Shown: positions 9,115 through 18,215 of the stretch, piece after piece
How the letters are laid out: every line of letters starts with the position of its first letter
Position numbering within the stretch: position 1 is the stretch's first letter
NCBI RefSeq assembly: GCF_032670585.1
Contig: NZ_JAVQHL010000001.1
Location: 744,001 to 808,000 of the forward strand
From: Ostreiculturibacter nitratireducens
GTDB taxonomy: Bacteria > Pseudomonadota > Alphaproteobacteria > Rhodobacterales > Rhodobacteraceae
Reading direction: 5' to 3'
DNA length: 64,000 nucleotides
Program-made: the position numbers and the translations under genes
The notes under the pieces: generated by a model
The model's database searches: none
What the model saw: the letters and a program-made list of their open reading frames with translations, nothing else
What the model was told of the DNA's origin: nothing

Positions 9115-10440
9115 TCAACGGAAAGCGAGAAGCTGGCCTTTCCCGGAAACGATGTAAAGCGTCCCGCCCGCGACCACGGGCGCGGAGGCCGCGCCGCCGG
9201 GGAGGTCGTATTCGGTGATCAACGCCCCCGATACCGGATCGAAGGACCGAAGCTTTTCGTCAGTCGAGGCGATGTAGAGCCGGCCACCGGCAAGGATCGG
9301 GCCGAAGCTCGCCACGATCGCCTTCTGGCGCTTGATCTTCTGCTTGACGAAGTAGGGAAGTTCGACCGCCCAGACCACCTTGCCAGTCGCCGCGTCGAGC
9401 CGGATCAGGCGCGCTTCGTCCGACACGAGGAAGATCGCGCCACCCACCGGCCAGACCGGGCTCACCGCACCTTCGGTCGCGGACCAGATCCGGCGGCCGG
9501 TGTCGATGTCGAATGCAGCGACGCGCCCAGCGGACGAGCCTGCATAAACCGTCTTGCCGTCCACGACCGGATCGCCGGTCAGGTCGGTGAAGGTCGCATA
9601 GGCCCGCCCCCCGCGGGATCCGGCGACCTGGGCGAGCCATGCGCGCGTTCCGTCCTCGCGGTTGGCGGCGATGAGTTCGCCCGATGGGAACGGGAAGATC
9701 ACGAGTCCGTCGGTGACCGCCGGGGCAGAGACGCCGGAGACGCCGGCCGGTGCGGGCATGCCGGGAAGTTGCCACAGGACGCGGCCATCGGTTGCCCGGA
9801 TGGCCCACGCGGAGCTGTCGCGCGCGACCGCGTAGACGATGCCGCCAGCCACGGCGGGCGCGCCGCCGACGCCGGCGTCGAAATTCTGCCGCCAAAGAAC
9901 GGCGCCGCTTGCCGCATCGAGAGCGACCAGTTCACCGAAGCCCGTCGTCACGAAGACCTTGCCGTCGTCCACCGCGATGCCGCCGCCCGAAGCGTCGTCG
10001 GAGCGGTCGGAGGGTGGCGTCAGGTCGGCCTGCCAGAGCGTCGCGCCATTCGTGCCCGTGGCGGTCACGAGCGCGCGGCTGTCGAGGGTGAAGACGCTGC
10101 CGCCCTCCACGACGGGGTCGGCGGTGATGCGGAACCGGCGGCTGTTGCCCTGCCCGATATTGGCGCTGAAAACGGCGTCCTGCGGGGCAGAGAGCGCGGG
10201 ATGCACGAGACGATGCGCCGCGTTTCCGCCCCGGTGGGTCCAGTTGGCGTTGACCTGCGCTGCCGGAAGGGACAGCGGCACCTCGCGCGGCGCCTGCGCC
10301 TCGCGCGTTTCCGCGAGCGTCGGGCCGCCAAGACCGGCGCGGACGCTGATGCGTTCGCCTTCGAGGATCGGTTCCTTTTCGCCGCAGCCCGCGAGGACCG
10401 CCAGAACCGCGAATACGGAAACGCCGTGGGAAAGTCTCAC
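9115..10440 (-). CDS. bamB: BamB-like outer membrane assembly lipoprotein (PQQ-type beta-propeller)
   Basis: I start this 441-residue lipoprotein at the GTG at 10440, giving a signal peptide with lipobox LAGC (lipid-attached Cys19) and a good AGAGGGGCAGAGGC upstream. The open frame extends to 10512, but that overlaps the preceding gene. The rest is repeated propeller blades (LVALDAASGAVLWRQNF, WAIRATDGRVLWQLPG, VAAFDIDTGRRIWSATEG, LIRLDAATGKVVWAVELP), the PQQ-like repeat of BamB. BamB scaffolds the BAM complex that inserts outer membrane barrels. Gene order YfgM-like, BamB, Der mirrors the arrangement in many proteobacteria. Confidence 0.85.
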   Translation of the reverse strand: MRLSHGVSVFAVLAVLAGCGEKEPILEGERISVRAGLGGPTLAETREAQAPREVPLSLPAAQVNANWTHRGGNAAHRLVHPALSAPQDAVFSANIGQGNSRRFRITADPVVEGGSVFTLDSRALVTATGTNGATLWQADLTPPSDRSDDASGGGIAVDDGKVFVTTGFGELVALDAASGAVLWRQNFDAGVGGAPAVAGGIVYAVARDSSAWAIRATDGRVLWQLPGMPAPAGVSGVSAPAVTDGLVIFPFPSGELIAANREDGTRAWLAQVAGSRGGRAYATFTDLTGDPVVDGKTVYAGSSAGRVAAFDIDTGRRIWSATEGAVSPVWPVGGAIFLVSDEARLIRLDAATGKVVWAVELPYFVKQKIKRQKAIVASFGPILAGGRLYIASTDEKLRSFDPVSGALITEYDLPGGAASAPVVAGGTLYIVSGKGQLLAFR

Positions 10441-10477
10441 TGCCTCTGCCCCTCTTCTGCCGGGCCGCCCGAGCGCC

Positions 10478-11122
10478 TCAGCCAGCCTCGGTTTCTCCAC
10501 CCAGGGCCACAATCAACTGTGTGACGCGCGCTTGCAAGCCCGCCGTTAGATCGGGCTCTTCCAGCAGCGCGCGCAGCGCCGCGATCGCGGCCTCCGTTTC
10601 GCCGGCCTCGACGAGCGCAAGCGCCTGCTGTTCCAGCGCAAGGGCACGGTAAGGCGCACCCGGCGCGGAAAGCGTCGCGAGGATCGCGTCGCGGTCAGCC
10701 GCTGGCATCGAAGCGCCAGCGATCAGCACGGATTTCAGCTGCGCAAGCTGGCGGTAGCTCGCGGGAAGCGCCGGGTCCGCGGCGATCTCGGCCAGCTTCG
10801 CAAGCGCCGCATCGCGGTCGTCAGCCTCCAGCGCCGCTGCAGAGCCGAGCAGGTCGAGAACCGCGCGTTGGTCTCCCTCGGCGGGAACGGCAGCAAGCGC
10901 CGACGCCGAGTCATCGGATTGCATCGCGGCCATCACGGCGTCACCAAATGCCTGCGCCTCGCTTGTGGCCCGGGCCTTGCGCCATTCGTTGAAGGCCGCG
11001 CCGCCAACGATCAGGACGACGATGAGGATGCCGATCCAGCCGTATTTCCGCATCAGCGCGAAGAGCCGGTCGCGGCGGACCTCTTCGGTCACCTCGTCGA
11101 TGAAGCTGTCGTTGTTGCTCAC
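10478..11122 (-). CDS. YfgM-like TPR membrane protein
   Basis: This protein has about 214 residues from a GTG at 11122 (MSNNDSFIDEVTEEVRRDRLF). A second GTG at 11146 is possible, but family members begin near the SNxDSFIDEV stretch. One membrane anchor spans residues 22-42 (YGWIGILIVVLIVGGAAFNEW), followed by alanine-rich helical repeats ending in EAGETEAAIAALRALLEE. Homologues of E. coli YfgM associate with SecYEG and periplasmic chaperones. It precedes the BamB-like gene and der, so the trio is a probable operon for envelope biogenesis. Confidence 0.75.
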   Translation of the reverse strand: MSNNDSFIDEVTEEVRRDRLFALMRKYGWIGILIVVLIVGGAAFNEWRKARATSEAQAFGDAVMAAMQSDDSASALAAVPAEGDQRAVLDLLGSAAALEADDRDAALAKLAEIAADPALPASYRQLAQLKSVLIAGASMPAADRDAILATLSAPGAPYRALALEQQALALVEAGETEAAIAALRALLEEPDLTAGLQARVTQLIVALGGETEAG

Positions 11123-11173
11123 GCCTGCCCCCGTTCTGGAGAACACGTCCCCGATTTCGCGCCCGTCTTACAC

Positions 11174-11255
11174 GCAAGCGCCGGCGCTTGCCAAGCCCGC
11201 CGCCGAAACCTGCGCGCGAGCTTGCCGTGGGGCCGGGAAGCAAGGGAAACCTTGC
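11174..11255. promoter_or_regulatory. Cluster of GCAAG/CTTGC palindromes in a divergent promoter region
   Basis: The 204 nt between the divergent genes starting at 11122 and 11327 hold a perfect 18-base palindrome GCAAGCGCCGGCGCTTGC (11174-11191), an overlapping 11-base palindrome GCTTGCCAAGC (11186-11196), and a six-pair hairpin GCAAGG-GAAA-CCTTGC with a GNRA tetraloop (11240-11255). The first two look like regulator sites for the efflux genes; the last could be an RNA hairpin in their leader. No regulator gene lies nearby. Confidence 0.45.
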
Positions 11256-11326
11256 GGTCTCGGGCGCGCGGTATAGGTTCTCCACAGGTTCCCTGGCGCC
11301 AGAAGCGGCGCCGCGCGAGGTCGACG

Positions 11327-12514
11327 ATGCGAGTTCTACCCCTTATCACCGCGGCGCTGGTCATGGCCACGCTCTACCTCCTCGTCTTCGAACGCGACCG
11401 GCTGCTCGTATTCGCGGCGCGTGAAGCGCCCGCGAGCGAAGCAGCGCCGGAAACGGCGGAAGCCCCGGTGACGACCGAAGCCGAAGCGCCCGCCGTGTCG
11501 GTCGTGGCGATCAGAAGCCGCGCCCAGTCCATTGACAGCGCCGTCCTTCTGCGCGGAGAGACGGAAGCCGCGCGTCAGGTCGAGGTGCGGGCAGAGACAG
11601 GCGGCAAGGTCATCTCCTCGCCCCTGCGGCGCGGCGCGAAAGTGGCAGAGGGTGATCCTCTTTGCGCAATCGACCCGGGCACGCGGCCCGCCGCGCTTGC
11701 GGAAGCCGAAGCGCGGTTGCCCGAGGCCGAAGCCCGTCTGGAAGAGGCGCGCGCGCGGGTTGTCGAAGCCCAGATAAACGCGAACGCGGCGGAGCGGCTG
11801 TCGGAGGGCGGGTTTGCCTCCGACGCGCGCGTCGCGGGGGCGGAAGCGTCTCTGGTTTCGGCCCGGGCCGGCGTTCGGTCCGCCGAGGCGACGCTTCGCG
11901 CCGCGGAGGCCGCTGTCGAGGCCGCGCTGACGGAGATGGAGCGCACGCGCATCGCGGCGCCCTTCGCCGGTTTCCTCGAAACCGACGCGGCGGAGACCGG
12001 CGCGCTTCTTTCGGCGGGAGGGCTTTGCGCGACGGTCGTCGCGCTGGACCCCATCAAGCTGGTGGGCTTCGTTCCGGAGACCGAGGTTGACCGTGTGACG
12101 CTCGGGGCGATGGCGGGCGCGCGGCTCGTCACGGGCAAGGAAGTCGTGGGAAGGGTCACGTTCCTGTCCCGCGCAGCCGATCCGAACACGCGGACCTTCC
12201 GCGTCGAGGTCGAGGTCGCGAACCCCGACCTCTCGATCCGCGACGGCCAGACCGCCGAGATCCTGATATCCGCCGAAGGCGGCTTGGCGCATCTTCTGCC
12301 GTCCTCGGCGCTGACACTCGACGACGAGGGACGGCTAGGCGTGCGCACGGTGGACGCGGGCCGCGCCGGCTTCGCGCCCGTCGAAATCCTGCGCGACACG
12401 GCGGAGGGCGTCTGGGTCGGCGGCCTGCCGGAGGAGGCGGAGGTCATCGTCGTCGGGCAGGAATACGTGACCGAGGGCGTGCCAGTCGCGGTCACCTACA
12501 GGGAACCGGGCTGA
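11327..12514 (+). CDS. RND efflux periplasmic adaptor subunit
   Basis: This protein has about 395 residues from the ATG at 11327. An N-terminal signal anchor (residues 3-20) and an Ala/Pro/Glu-rich spacer precede a split lipoyl domain (EVRAETGGKVISSPLRRGAKV ... TRIAAPFAGFLETDAAETGALL) that flanks an alpha-helical hairpin of about 80 residues, then a beta-barrel and membrane-proximal domain. This is the HlyD/AcrA-type adaptor that links an inner membrane pump to an outer membrane channel. It overlaps the pump gene by one base (TGATG). No TolC-type gene follows, so the channel must be encoded elsewhere. Confidence 0.88.
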   Translation: MRVLPLITAALVMATLYLLVFERDRLLVFAAREAPASEAAPETAEAPVTTEAEAPAVSVVAIRSRAQSIDSAVLLRGETEAARQVEVRAETGGKVISSPLRRGAKVAEGDPLCAIDPGTRPAALAEAEARLPEAEARLEEARARVVEAQINANAAERLSEGGFASDARVAGAEASLVSARAGVRSAEATLRAAEAAVEAALTEMERTRIAAPFAGFLETDAAETGALLSAGGLCATVVALDPIKLVGFVPETEVDRVTLGAMAGARLVTGKEVVGRVTFLSRAADPNTRTFRVEVEVANPDLSIRDGQTAEILISAEGGLAHLLPSSALTLDDEGRLGVRTVDAGRAGFAPVEILRDTAEGVWVGGLPEEAEVIVVGQEYVTEGVPVAVTYREPG

Positions 12515-15500
12515 TGACGGGCCTCGTCGACTGGGCCGCGTCCCGTGCGCGGATGGTTCTCGCCTTCATCGCGATGTCCATCATCGCGGGGCTCGTGGCG
12601 TACACGGGCCTTCCGAAAGAGGGCGAGCCTGACATCGAGATCCCGGCGCTCTTCGTTTCCGTCCCCTTCCCCGGGATTTCCGCCGAGGACAGCGAGAAGC
12701 TGCTCGTCAAGGTCATGGAGACGGAGCTTTCCGACCTCGACGGGCTGAAGACCATCTCCGGCACCGCGGCCGAGGGCTATGGCGGCGTCGCGCTGGAATT
12801 CGAATTCGGCTGGGACAAGACGAAGGTCATCGCAGACGTCCGCGACGCCATGAACCGGGCCGAGGCGAAGTTTCCCGAGGGCGCCGAACGGTATTCGATC
12901 AACGAGATCAACTTTTCCGAATTCCCGATCATCGTCGTGAACCTCTCGGGCCCGGTGCCGGAACGCACTCTCCTGCGGCTTGCCAAGGACCTCCAGGACA
13001 GGCTGGAGGCCCTGGAACCCGTGCTGGAGGCCGCGCTGGCAGGGCATCGCGACGAGATGCTCGAGGTCGTGATCGATCCCCTGAGGCTCGAAGCCTACAA
13101 CGTGACGGCGGGGGAGCTCATTTCCGTCGTCAGGAACAACAACCAGCTCATCGCCGCGGGCGAGGTCGAAACCGCGACCGGCGCGTTCTCTGTCAAGATC
13201 CCTTCCTCCTTCGACAGACCCCGTGACGTCTACGAACTGCCGGTGAAGAAGAACGGCGACCGCGTCGTGACGCTGGGCGATCTCGCGGATATCCGGCTCA
13301 CCTTCGAGGACAGGACCGGCACGGCACGCTTCAACGGAGAGACGACCGTCGCCATCCAGGTGGTGAAACGGAAGGGCTACAACATCATCGACACCGCCGA
13401 TCTCGTGAAGCAGACACTCGCGGAGGCGCAGGAGGACTGGCCGCAAGACCTGCGCGCGGCGGTCGGCGTGGGCACCTCGCTCGACCAGTCCAGGACCGTG
13501 GGATCGATGGTGAGCCAGCTCGAAGGTTCGGTGCTGACCGCGATCGCGCTGGTTATGATCGTCGTGCTGGCGACGCTCGGGACGCGCTCGGCGCTGCTGG
13601 TCGGCATATCGATCCCGACCTCTTTCCTTCTGACCTTCGCGCTTCTGGCGGTCATGGGCATCCCGATCTCGAACATCGTGATGTTCGGGCTGATCCTCGC
13701 CGTGGGGATGCTGGTCGACGGTGCCATCGTGATCGTGGAGTATGCCGACAAGCGCATCCGCGAGGGTTCCGGCCCGATGCGCGCCTATGTCGAAGCGGCC
13801 AAGCGCATGTTCTGGCCGGTCGTTTCCTCCACCGCGACGACGCTCTGCGCCTTCCTGCCCATGCTCTTCTGGCCCGGCGTGCCGGGAGAGTTCATGGGCA
13901 TGCTGCCCGTGACGCTGATCTTCGTGCTATCGGCCTCGCTCGTCGTCGCGCTCATCTACCTGCCGGTCATGGGCGGCGTCGCGGGACGGTTCAGCCGGCG
14001 CGTCGAGCACGCCTCGGACGCGCTGAAGCCCCTGCCCTGGCCCGTACGCGCGGGCCTCGTCGTCTTGGCGCTCGCGCTCCTGTTCCTCGGTGCGATGCTG
14101 ACGCTCAATCCGGGCTACCTGTCGGGAACCCGATCGACGGGCGGCTTCGCGGCCTCGCTGCCTGGCATCGCGCTGTTCCTGCTGGCTGCGGTGTCGGCTT
14201 CGGTCACGCTGAACGCGGCCAAGATCGAGCGACGCGCAAAGCAGGTCCAGGCGGGCTACAGGCGCAGCCCCTTCGGCTGGCTGATCCACCTGATCGCCGG
14301 AAACCCGATCATGCCGCTCGTCACGATCGCCGCGGTCGGGGGCTTCGTCGTCACCGTCTTCATGATCTACGGCGCGAACAACCGTGGCACCGAGTTCTTC
14401 GTCGAATCCGAGACCGAGCAGGCGATCGTCTACGTCCGCGCGCGGGGCAACCTGTCGCTGGCGGAAAAAGACGCCCTTCTGGCCGAGGCGGAACAGATCG
14501 TCCTGGGAACCGAGGGGATAGATTCCGTCTTCGCCTTTGCCGGCACCGGCGGGCTCAACCAGAACACCGGCGGCGCGCAATCGCCCCTGGACACGGTCGG
14601 CCAGATCCAGATCGAGATGCAGCCATGGGAGAGCCGCAAGAACGATCCCGAACTCGACGGCGACCTCGTGCTCGACCGGGTGATGGCGAAGCTCGAGGCC
14701 CTGCCGGGCGTCAAGGTGGAGGCGCTGAGCGCCGCGCGCGGGCCGTCTTCGGGCAAGCCCATTCACCTGCGGCTCAAGGGCGACGATTTCACCGCGCTCG
14801 AGGGTGGGGTGGAAGCGGTGAACGCGCATTTGCGCACGATGGACGGCGTCTTCGCCATCGAAGACACGCGGCCCCTTCCCGGCATCGACTGGCAAATCGA
14901 CGTCGACGTGGAAAAGGCAGGGCGTTTCGGCGCGGACGTGGCGACCGTGGGCGGCATGGTCCAGCTGGTCACGCGCGGGCTCCTCCTCGACACGATGCGG
15001 GTCGAAAGCTCGGACGAGGAGATCGAGATCCGGGTGCGCCTGCCGGAAAAAGACCGCGTCCTTTCGACCCTCGACACGCTGAAGCTCAGGACGTCCGAAG
15101 GGCTGGTTCCACTTGCGAACTTCATCACGCGGCAACCCGTCCAGAAACTCGGCCGGATCGACCGGGTTGACCAGACCCGCTACTACGACGTCAAGGCGGA
15201 CGTGGCTGCGGGGCTCACGCGACTGACCGATGCGGAGGGCACGACCGTGGCCGTCCTGCCCATGGAAGCCGCGCGCGAACGGGCCGCCGCCGAGGGGCTG
15301 GGCGTCGTGCCGATCAACGGCAACGAACGGATCGCCGCCCTGACCGAATGGCTCGAGACGGAAGATCCCCTTCCGGCGGGCGTGGACTGGGAATTCACCG
15401 GCGATCAGGAGGAACAGGCGGAATCGGGCGCCTTCCTGATGAAGGCCTTCGCCGGCGCGCTCGGCCTCATGTTCGTGATCCTGCTGGCGCAGTTCAATTC

Positions 15501-16203
15501 CTTCTACAACTCGGTCCTCGTGCTTCTTGCGGTCGTCCTGTCCACCACGGGCGTCCTGATTGGGATGCTGGTGATGGACCAGACATTCTCGATCATCATG
15601 ACCGGCGTGGGGATCGTCGCGCTCGCCGGGATCGTGGTAAACAACAACATCGTGCTGATCGACACCTACCAGGAACTCAGCCAATACATGCCCAGGACCG
15701 AGGCGATCACCCGGACCGCCGAAGCGCGGATCCGTCCGGTCCTTCTGACGACGATCACGACGATGGCAGGTCTTGCGCCCATGATGTTCGGCCTGTCGCT
15801 CGACTTCATCAACGGCGGTTACTCGATCAACAGCCCGACCGCGCTCTGGTGGAAGCAACTCGCGACCGCCGTGGTCTTCGGGCTGGGCATCGCGACGGTC
15901 CTGACGCTGGTGCTTACGCCCTCGCTTCTGGCGCTGCGCGTCTGGGCGGCGACGGGCGCCTACCGGACGGCGGCGCGCCTTTCCGCGTTGTCGCTTGGCA
16001 AGGACAGCCGGGCGGCGCGGGATATCGCGCTGGGGAAAGCCGCGATGCGGGTCAAGGGGCCGGAGATCCTCTGGACCGAGCCGGAGGCCGAGCCTCGCCC
16101 GCATGGGAGCGAGTTGCAGGCGGAGGCAGAGGCCGAGGCGCGCGGCAGTGGCGAAGACGGGGACGGGACAAAGCCGCCCTCGGGGCTCAAGGCCGCGGAA
16201 TAG
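12514..16203 (+). CDS. RND-family efflux permease with extra membrane segments
   Basis: This 1229-residue inner membrane proton antiporter is of the AcrB/MmpL-like resistance-nodulation-division superfamily. The proton-relay motif GMLVDGAIVIVEYADKRI is intact, and the two large periplasmic loops and duplicated halves are clear. It is some 150-200 residues longer than ordinary AcrB-type pumps. Part of the excess is an insertion at about residues 509-570 with two extra hydrophobic segments before the helix at about residues 599-620. There is also a charged Glu/Ala-rich C-terminal tail of about 50 residues. Substrate is unknown. It is encoded directly after its adaptor and ends 18 nt from the convergent ABC exporter gene. 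Confidence 0.88.
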   Translation: MTGLVDWAASRARMVLAFIAMSIIAGLVAYTGLPKEGEPDIEIPALFVSVPFPGISAEDSEKLLVKVMETELSDLDGLKTISGTAAEGYGGVALEFEFGWDKTKVIADVRDAMNRAEAKFPEGAERYSINEINFSEFPIIVVNLSGPVPERTLLRLAKDLQDRLEALEPVLEAALAGHRDEMLEVVIDPLRLEAYNVTAGELISVVRNNNQLIAAGEVETATGAFSVKIPSSFDRPRDVYELPVKKNGDRVVTLGDLADIRLTFEDRTGTARFNGETTVAIQVVKRKGYNIIDTADLVKQTLAEAQEDWPQDLRAAVGVGTSLDQSRTVGSMVSQLEGSVLTAIALVMIVVLATLGTRSALLVGISIPTSFLLTFALLAVMGIPISNIVMFGLILAVGMLVDGAIVIVEYADKRIREGSGPMRAYVEAAKRMFWPVVSSTATTLCAFLPMLFWPGVPGEFMGMLPVTLIFVLSASLVVALIYLPVMGGVAGRFSRRVEHASDALKPLPWPVRAGLVVLALALLFLGAMLTLNPGYLSGTRSTGGFAASLPGIALFLLAAVSASVTLNAAKIERRAKQVQAGYRRSPFGWLIHLIAGNPIMPLVTIAAVGGFVVTVFMIYGANNRGTEFFVESETEQAIVYVRARGNLSLAEKDALLAEAEQIVLGTEGIDSVFAFAGTGGLNQNTGGAQSPLDTVGQIQIEMQPWESRKNDPELDGDLVLDRVMAKLEALPGVKVEALSAARGPSSGKPIHLRLKGDDFTALEGGVEAVNAHLRTMDGVFAIEDTRPLPGIDWQIDVDVEKAGRFGADVATVGGMVQLVTRGLLLDTMRVESSDEEIEIRVRLPEKDRVLSTLDTLKLRTSEGLVPLANFITRQPVQKLGRIDRVDQTRYYDVKADVAAGLTRLTDAEGTTVAVLPMEAARERAAAEGLGVVPINGNERIAALTEWLETEDPLPAGVDWEFTGDQEEQAESGAFLMKAFAGALGLMFVILLAQFNSFYNSVLVLLAVVLSTTGVLIGMLVMDQTFSIIMTGVGIVALAGIVVNNNIVLIDTYQELSQYMPRTEAITRTAEARIRPVLLTTITTMAGLAPMMFGLSLDFINGGYSINSPTALWWKQLATAVVFGLGIATVLTLVLTPSLLALRVWAATGAYRTAARLSALSLGKDSRAARDIALGKAAMRVKGPEILWTEPEAEPRPHGSELQAEAEAEARGSGEDGDGTKPPSGLKAAE

Positions 16204-16221
16204 CGAGCTTGGTAGGGCGTC

Positions 16222-18141
16222 TCATCCTCGGGGCGTCCAGCGCCACTTGCCGTCCTTTGGCAGGTCCGTGATCTCCTCGGCCTCGGTGCCGCCGATGACG
16301 CTGACCAGGCGCGGCGCACCCTCGGTCTCCTCTTCCTCGGCGGACTGGCGGGCCCACATCTTCGCGTAGCGTCCGCGATGCGCGAGGAGTTCCTCGTGCC
16401 GCCCCTCCTCGACGATCCGGCCGTTCTCGAGAACCACGATCCGGTCCGCGTCGGCGATGGTGGAAAGCCGGTGCGCGATGGTGATGACCGTGCGGCCCTC
16501 GCCCATGGCCTTCAGGCTTTCCTGGATGTCGCGTTCGGTCTGCGTGTCGAGCGCCGAGGTCGCCTCGTCCAGCAGGAGGATCGGCGGGTCCTTGAGGATC
16601 GTCCGCGCGATCCCCACGCGCTGCTTTTCGCCCCCGGAAAGCTTCAGCCCGCGTTCGCCGACCTTGGTTTCATAACCCTCCGGCAGCGACATGATGAAAT
16701 CGTGGATCTTCGCCGCCCGGGCCGCGGCAACGATCTCTTCCGGCCTGGCGTCCGGGCGGCCGTAGGCGATGTTGTAACCCACGGTGTCATTGAACAGGAC
16801 CGTGTCCTGCGGCACGACGCCGATCTGCGCATGCAGACTGTCCTGCGTGATGTCGCGCAGATCCTGTCCGTCGATCCTCAGCGCGCCCCCGGTCACGTCG
16901 TAGAAACGGAAGAGAAGCCGTCCGATCGTCGACTTGCCGGAGCCGGAGGGACCGACGATCGCCACGCTCTGCCCCGCGCCGACCTTGAGGCTCACCCCTT
17001 TCAGGATCGGCCGGTTGGCATCGTAGCCGAAGGAGACATTGTCGAGCTCCACCTCGCCGCCCCGCACTGCGAGATCCGGCGCGCCCGGCTTGTCCGTGAC
17101 CTCGGCCGGCTGCGACAGGAGTTCGAACATCTCGCCCATGTCGACGAGCGCCTGCCGGATTTCGCGATAGACCGTGCCAAGGAAGTTCAACGGCATCGTG
17201 ATCTGGATCATGTAGGCGTTGACCATGACGAAATCGCCCACGGTCAGCGTCCCGGCCTGCACCCCCATCGCGGCCATGACCATCACCGTGACAAGCCCCG
17301 CGGTGATCAGAAGCGACTGCCCGAAGTTGAGGAAGCTCAGCGAATAGCCGGTCAGGACGGCGGCCTTCTCGTAGCCGGCCATCGCGGCGTCGTAACGCTC
17401 GGCTTCGCGGCGTTCGGCCCCGAAATACTTCACGGTCTCGAAGTTCAGGAGGCTGTCGATCGCCTTCTGGTTTGCGTCCGTATCCTGCGCGTTCATCTGG
17501 CGGCGGATCTGCACCCGCCACTCGGTGACCTTGAAGGTGAAGGTTACATAGGCCGAGATCGTCACGACGACCGCCGCCATGTACCAGAACCCGAAGACCG
17601 CCCAGAAGATGATCGCGACCATCGTCAGTTCGAGAATGAGCGGACCCACAGAGAACAGCATGAACCGCAGAAGGAATTCGACGCCCTTCACGCCCCGTTC
17701 GATCACGCGCGACAGACCGCCCGTCTTGCGCGTGATGTGGAACCGCATCGACAGGCGGTGGATATGCGTGAACGTCTCGAGCGCGAGTTTCCGGAGCGCA
17801 CGCTGCGCGACCCGGACGAAGAGCGCGTCGCGCAATTCCCCGAACCCGACGGTCATCAGCCGGGCCACCCCGTAGGCGACGGTAAGGCCGACCGCAGTGA
17901 GCGCGAGCAGCATTCCGGTGCTGGGGTCATCGCCGCCCAGACGGTCGACCGCAGCCTTGTAGATAGCCGGCGTGGAGACCGAGACGACCTTGGCCAGAAC
18001 CAGCGCCACCATCGCCAGGACGACGCGCCGCTTCACCCAAGGCTGATCCTCGGGCCAGAGATAGGGCGCGACCGAGCGGATCGTGTGCCACCCGCTCCTG
18101 CGAATTTCGCTAGCCGCGCTGGTCGTTGTCGTCCTTGCCAT
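16222..18141 (-). CDS. Atm1-type ABC exporter (permease-ATPase fusion)
   Basis: This 639-residue half-transporter has six membrane helices in the N-terminal about 330 residues, then an ATPase domain with Walker A GPSGSGKST (near residue 397), signature LSGGEKQRVGIART, Walker B ILLLDEATSALD and the H-loop in ITIAHRLSTIADADR. The N-terminal YLWPEDQPWVKRRVVLAMVAL and the TVAYGVARLM and FVRVAQRALRKLALETFTHIH segments match the Atm1/HMT family, which exports glutathione-linked sulfur or metal species and works as a homodimer. GGAGG precedes the ATG by seven bases. Substrate is inferred from family only. Confidence 0.88.
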   Translation of the reverse strand: MARTTTTSAASEIRRSGWHTIRSVAPYLWPEDQPWVKRRVVLAMVALVLAKVVSVSTPAIYKAAVDRLGGDDPSTGMLLALTAVGLTVAYGVARLMTVGFGELRDALFVRVAQRALRKLALETFTHIHRLSMRFHITRKTGGLSRVIERGVKGVEFLLRFMLFSVGPLILELTMVAIIFWAVFGFWYMAAVVVTISAYVTFTFKVTEWRVQIRRQMNAQDTDANQKAIDSLLNFETVKYFGAERREAERYDAAMAGYEKAAVLTGYSLSFLNFGQSLLITAGLVTVMVMAAMGVQAGTLTVGDFVMVNAYMIQITMPLNFLGTVYREIRQALVDMGEMFELLSQPAEVTDKPGAPDLAVRGGEVELDNVSFGYDANRPILKGVSLKVGAGQSVAIVGPSGSGKSTIGRLLFRFYDVTGGALRIDGQDLRDITQDSLHAQIGVVPQDTVLFNDTVGYNIAYGRPDARPEEIVAAARAAKIHDFIMSLPEGYETKVGERGLKLSGGEKQRVGIARTILKDPPILLLDEATSALDTQTERDIQESLKAMGEGRTVITIAHRLSTIADADRIVVLENGRIVEEGRHEELLAHRGRYAKMWARQSAEEEETEGAPRLVSVIGGTEAEEITDLPKDGKWRWTPRG

Positions 18142-18215
18142 GAGAGGGCCTCCTGTGCGCCCTACCTAGGGCAGGCGCACGGTATTGGCCAGAGGCGGCG
18201 AACGGGTCCGCTACG

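Noticed and set aside
13927..16104. 725-codon minus-strand open frame opposite the RND pump
   Set aside because: Very high Arg/His/Asp content without hydrophobic core; the plus strand encodes a complete RND permease.
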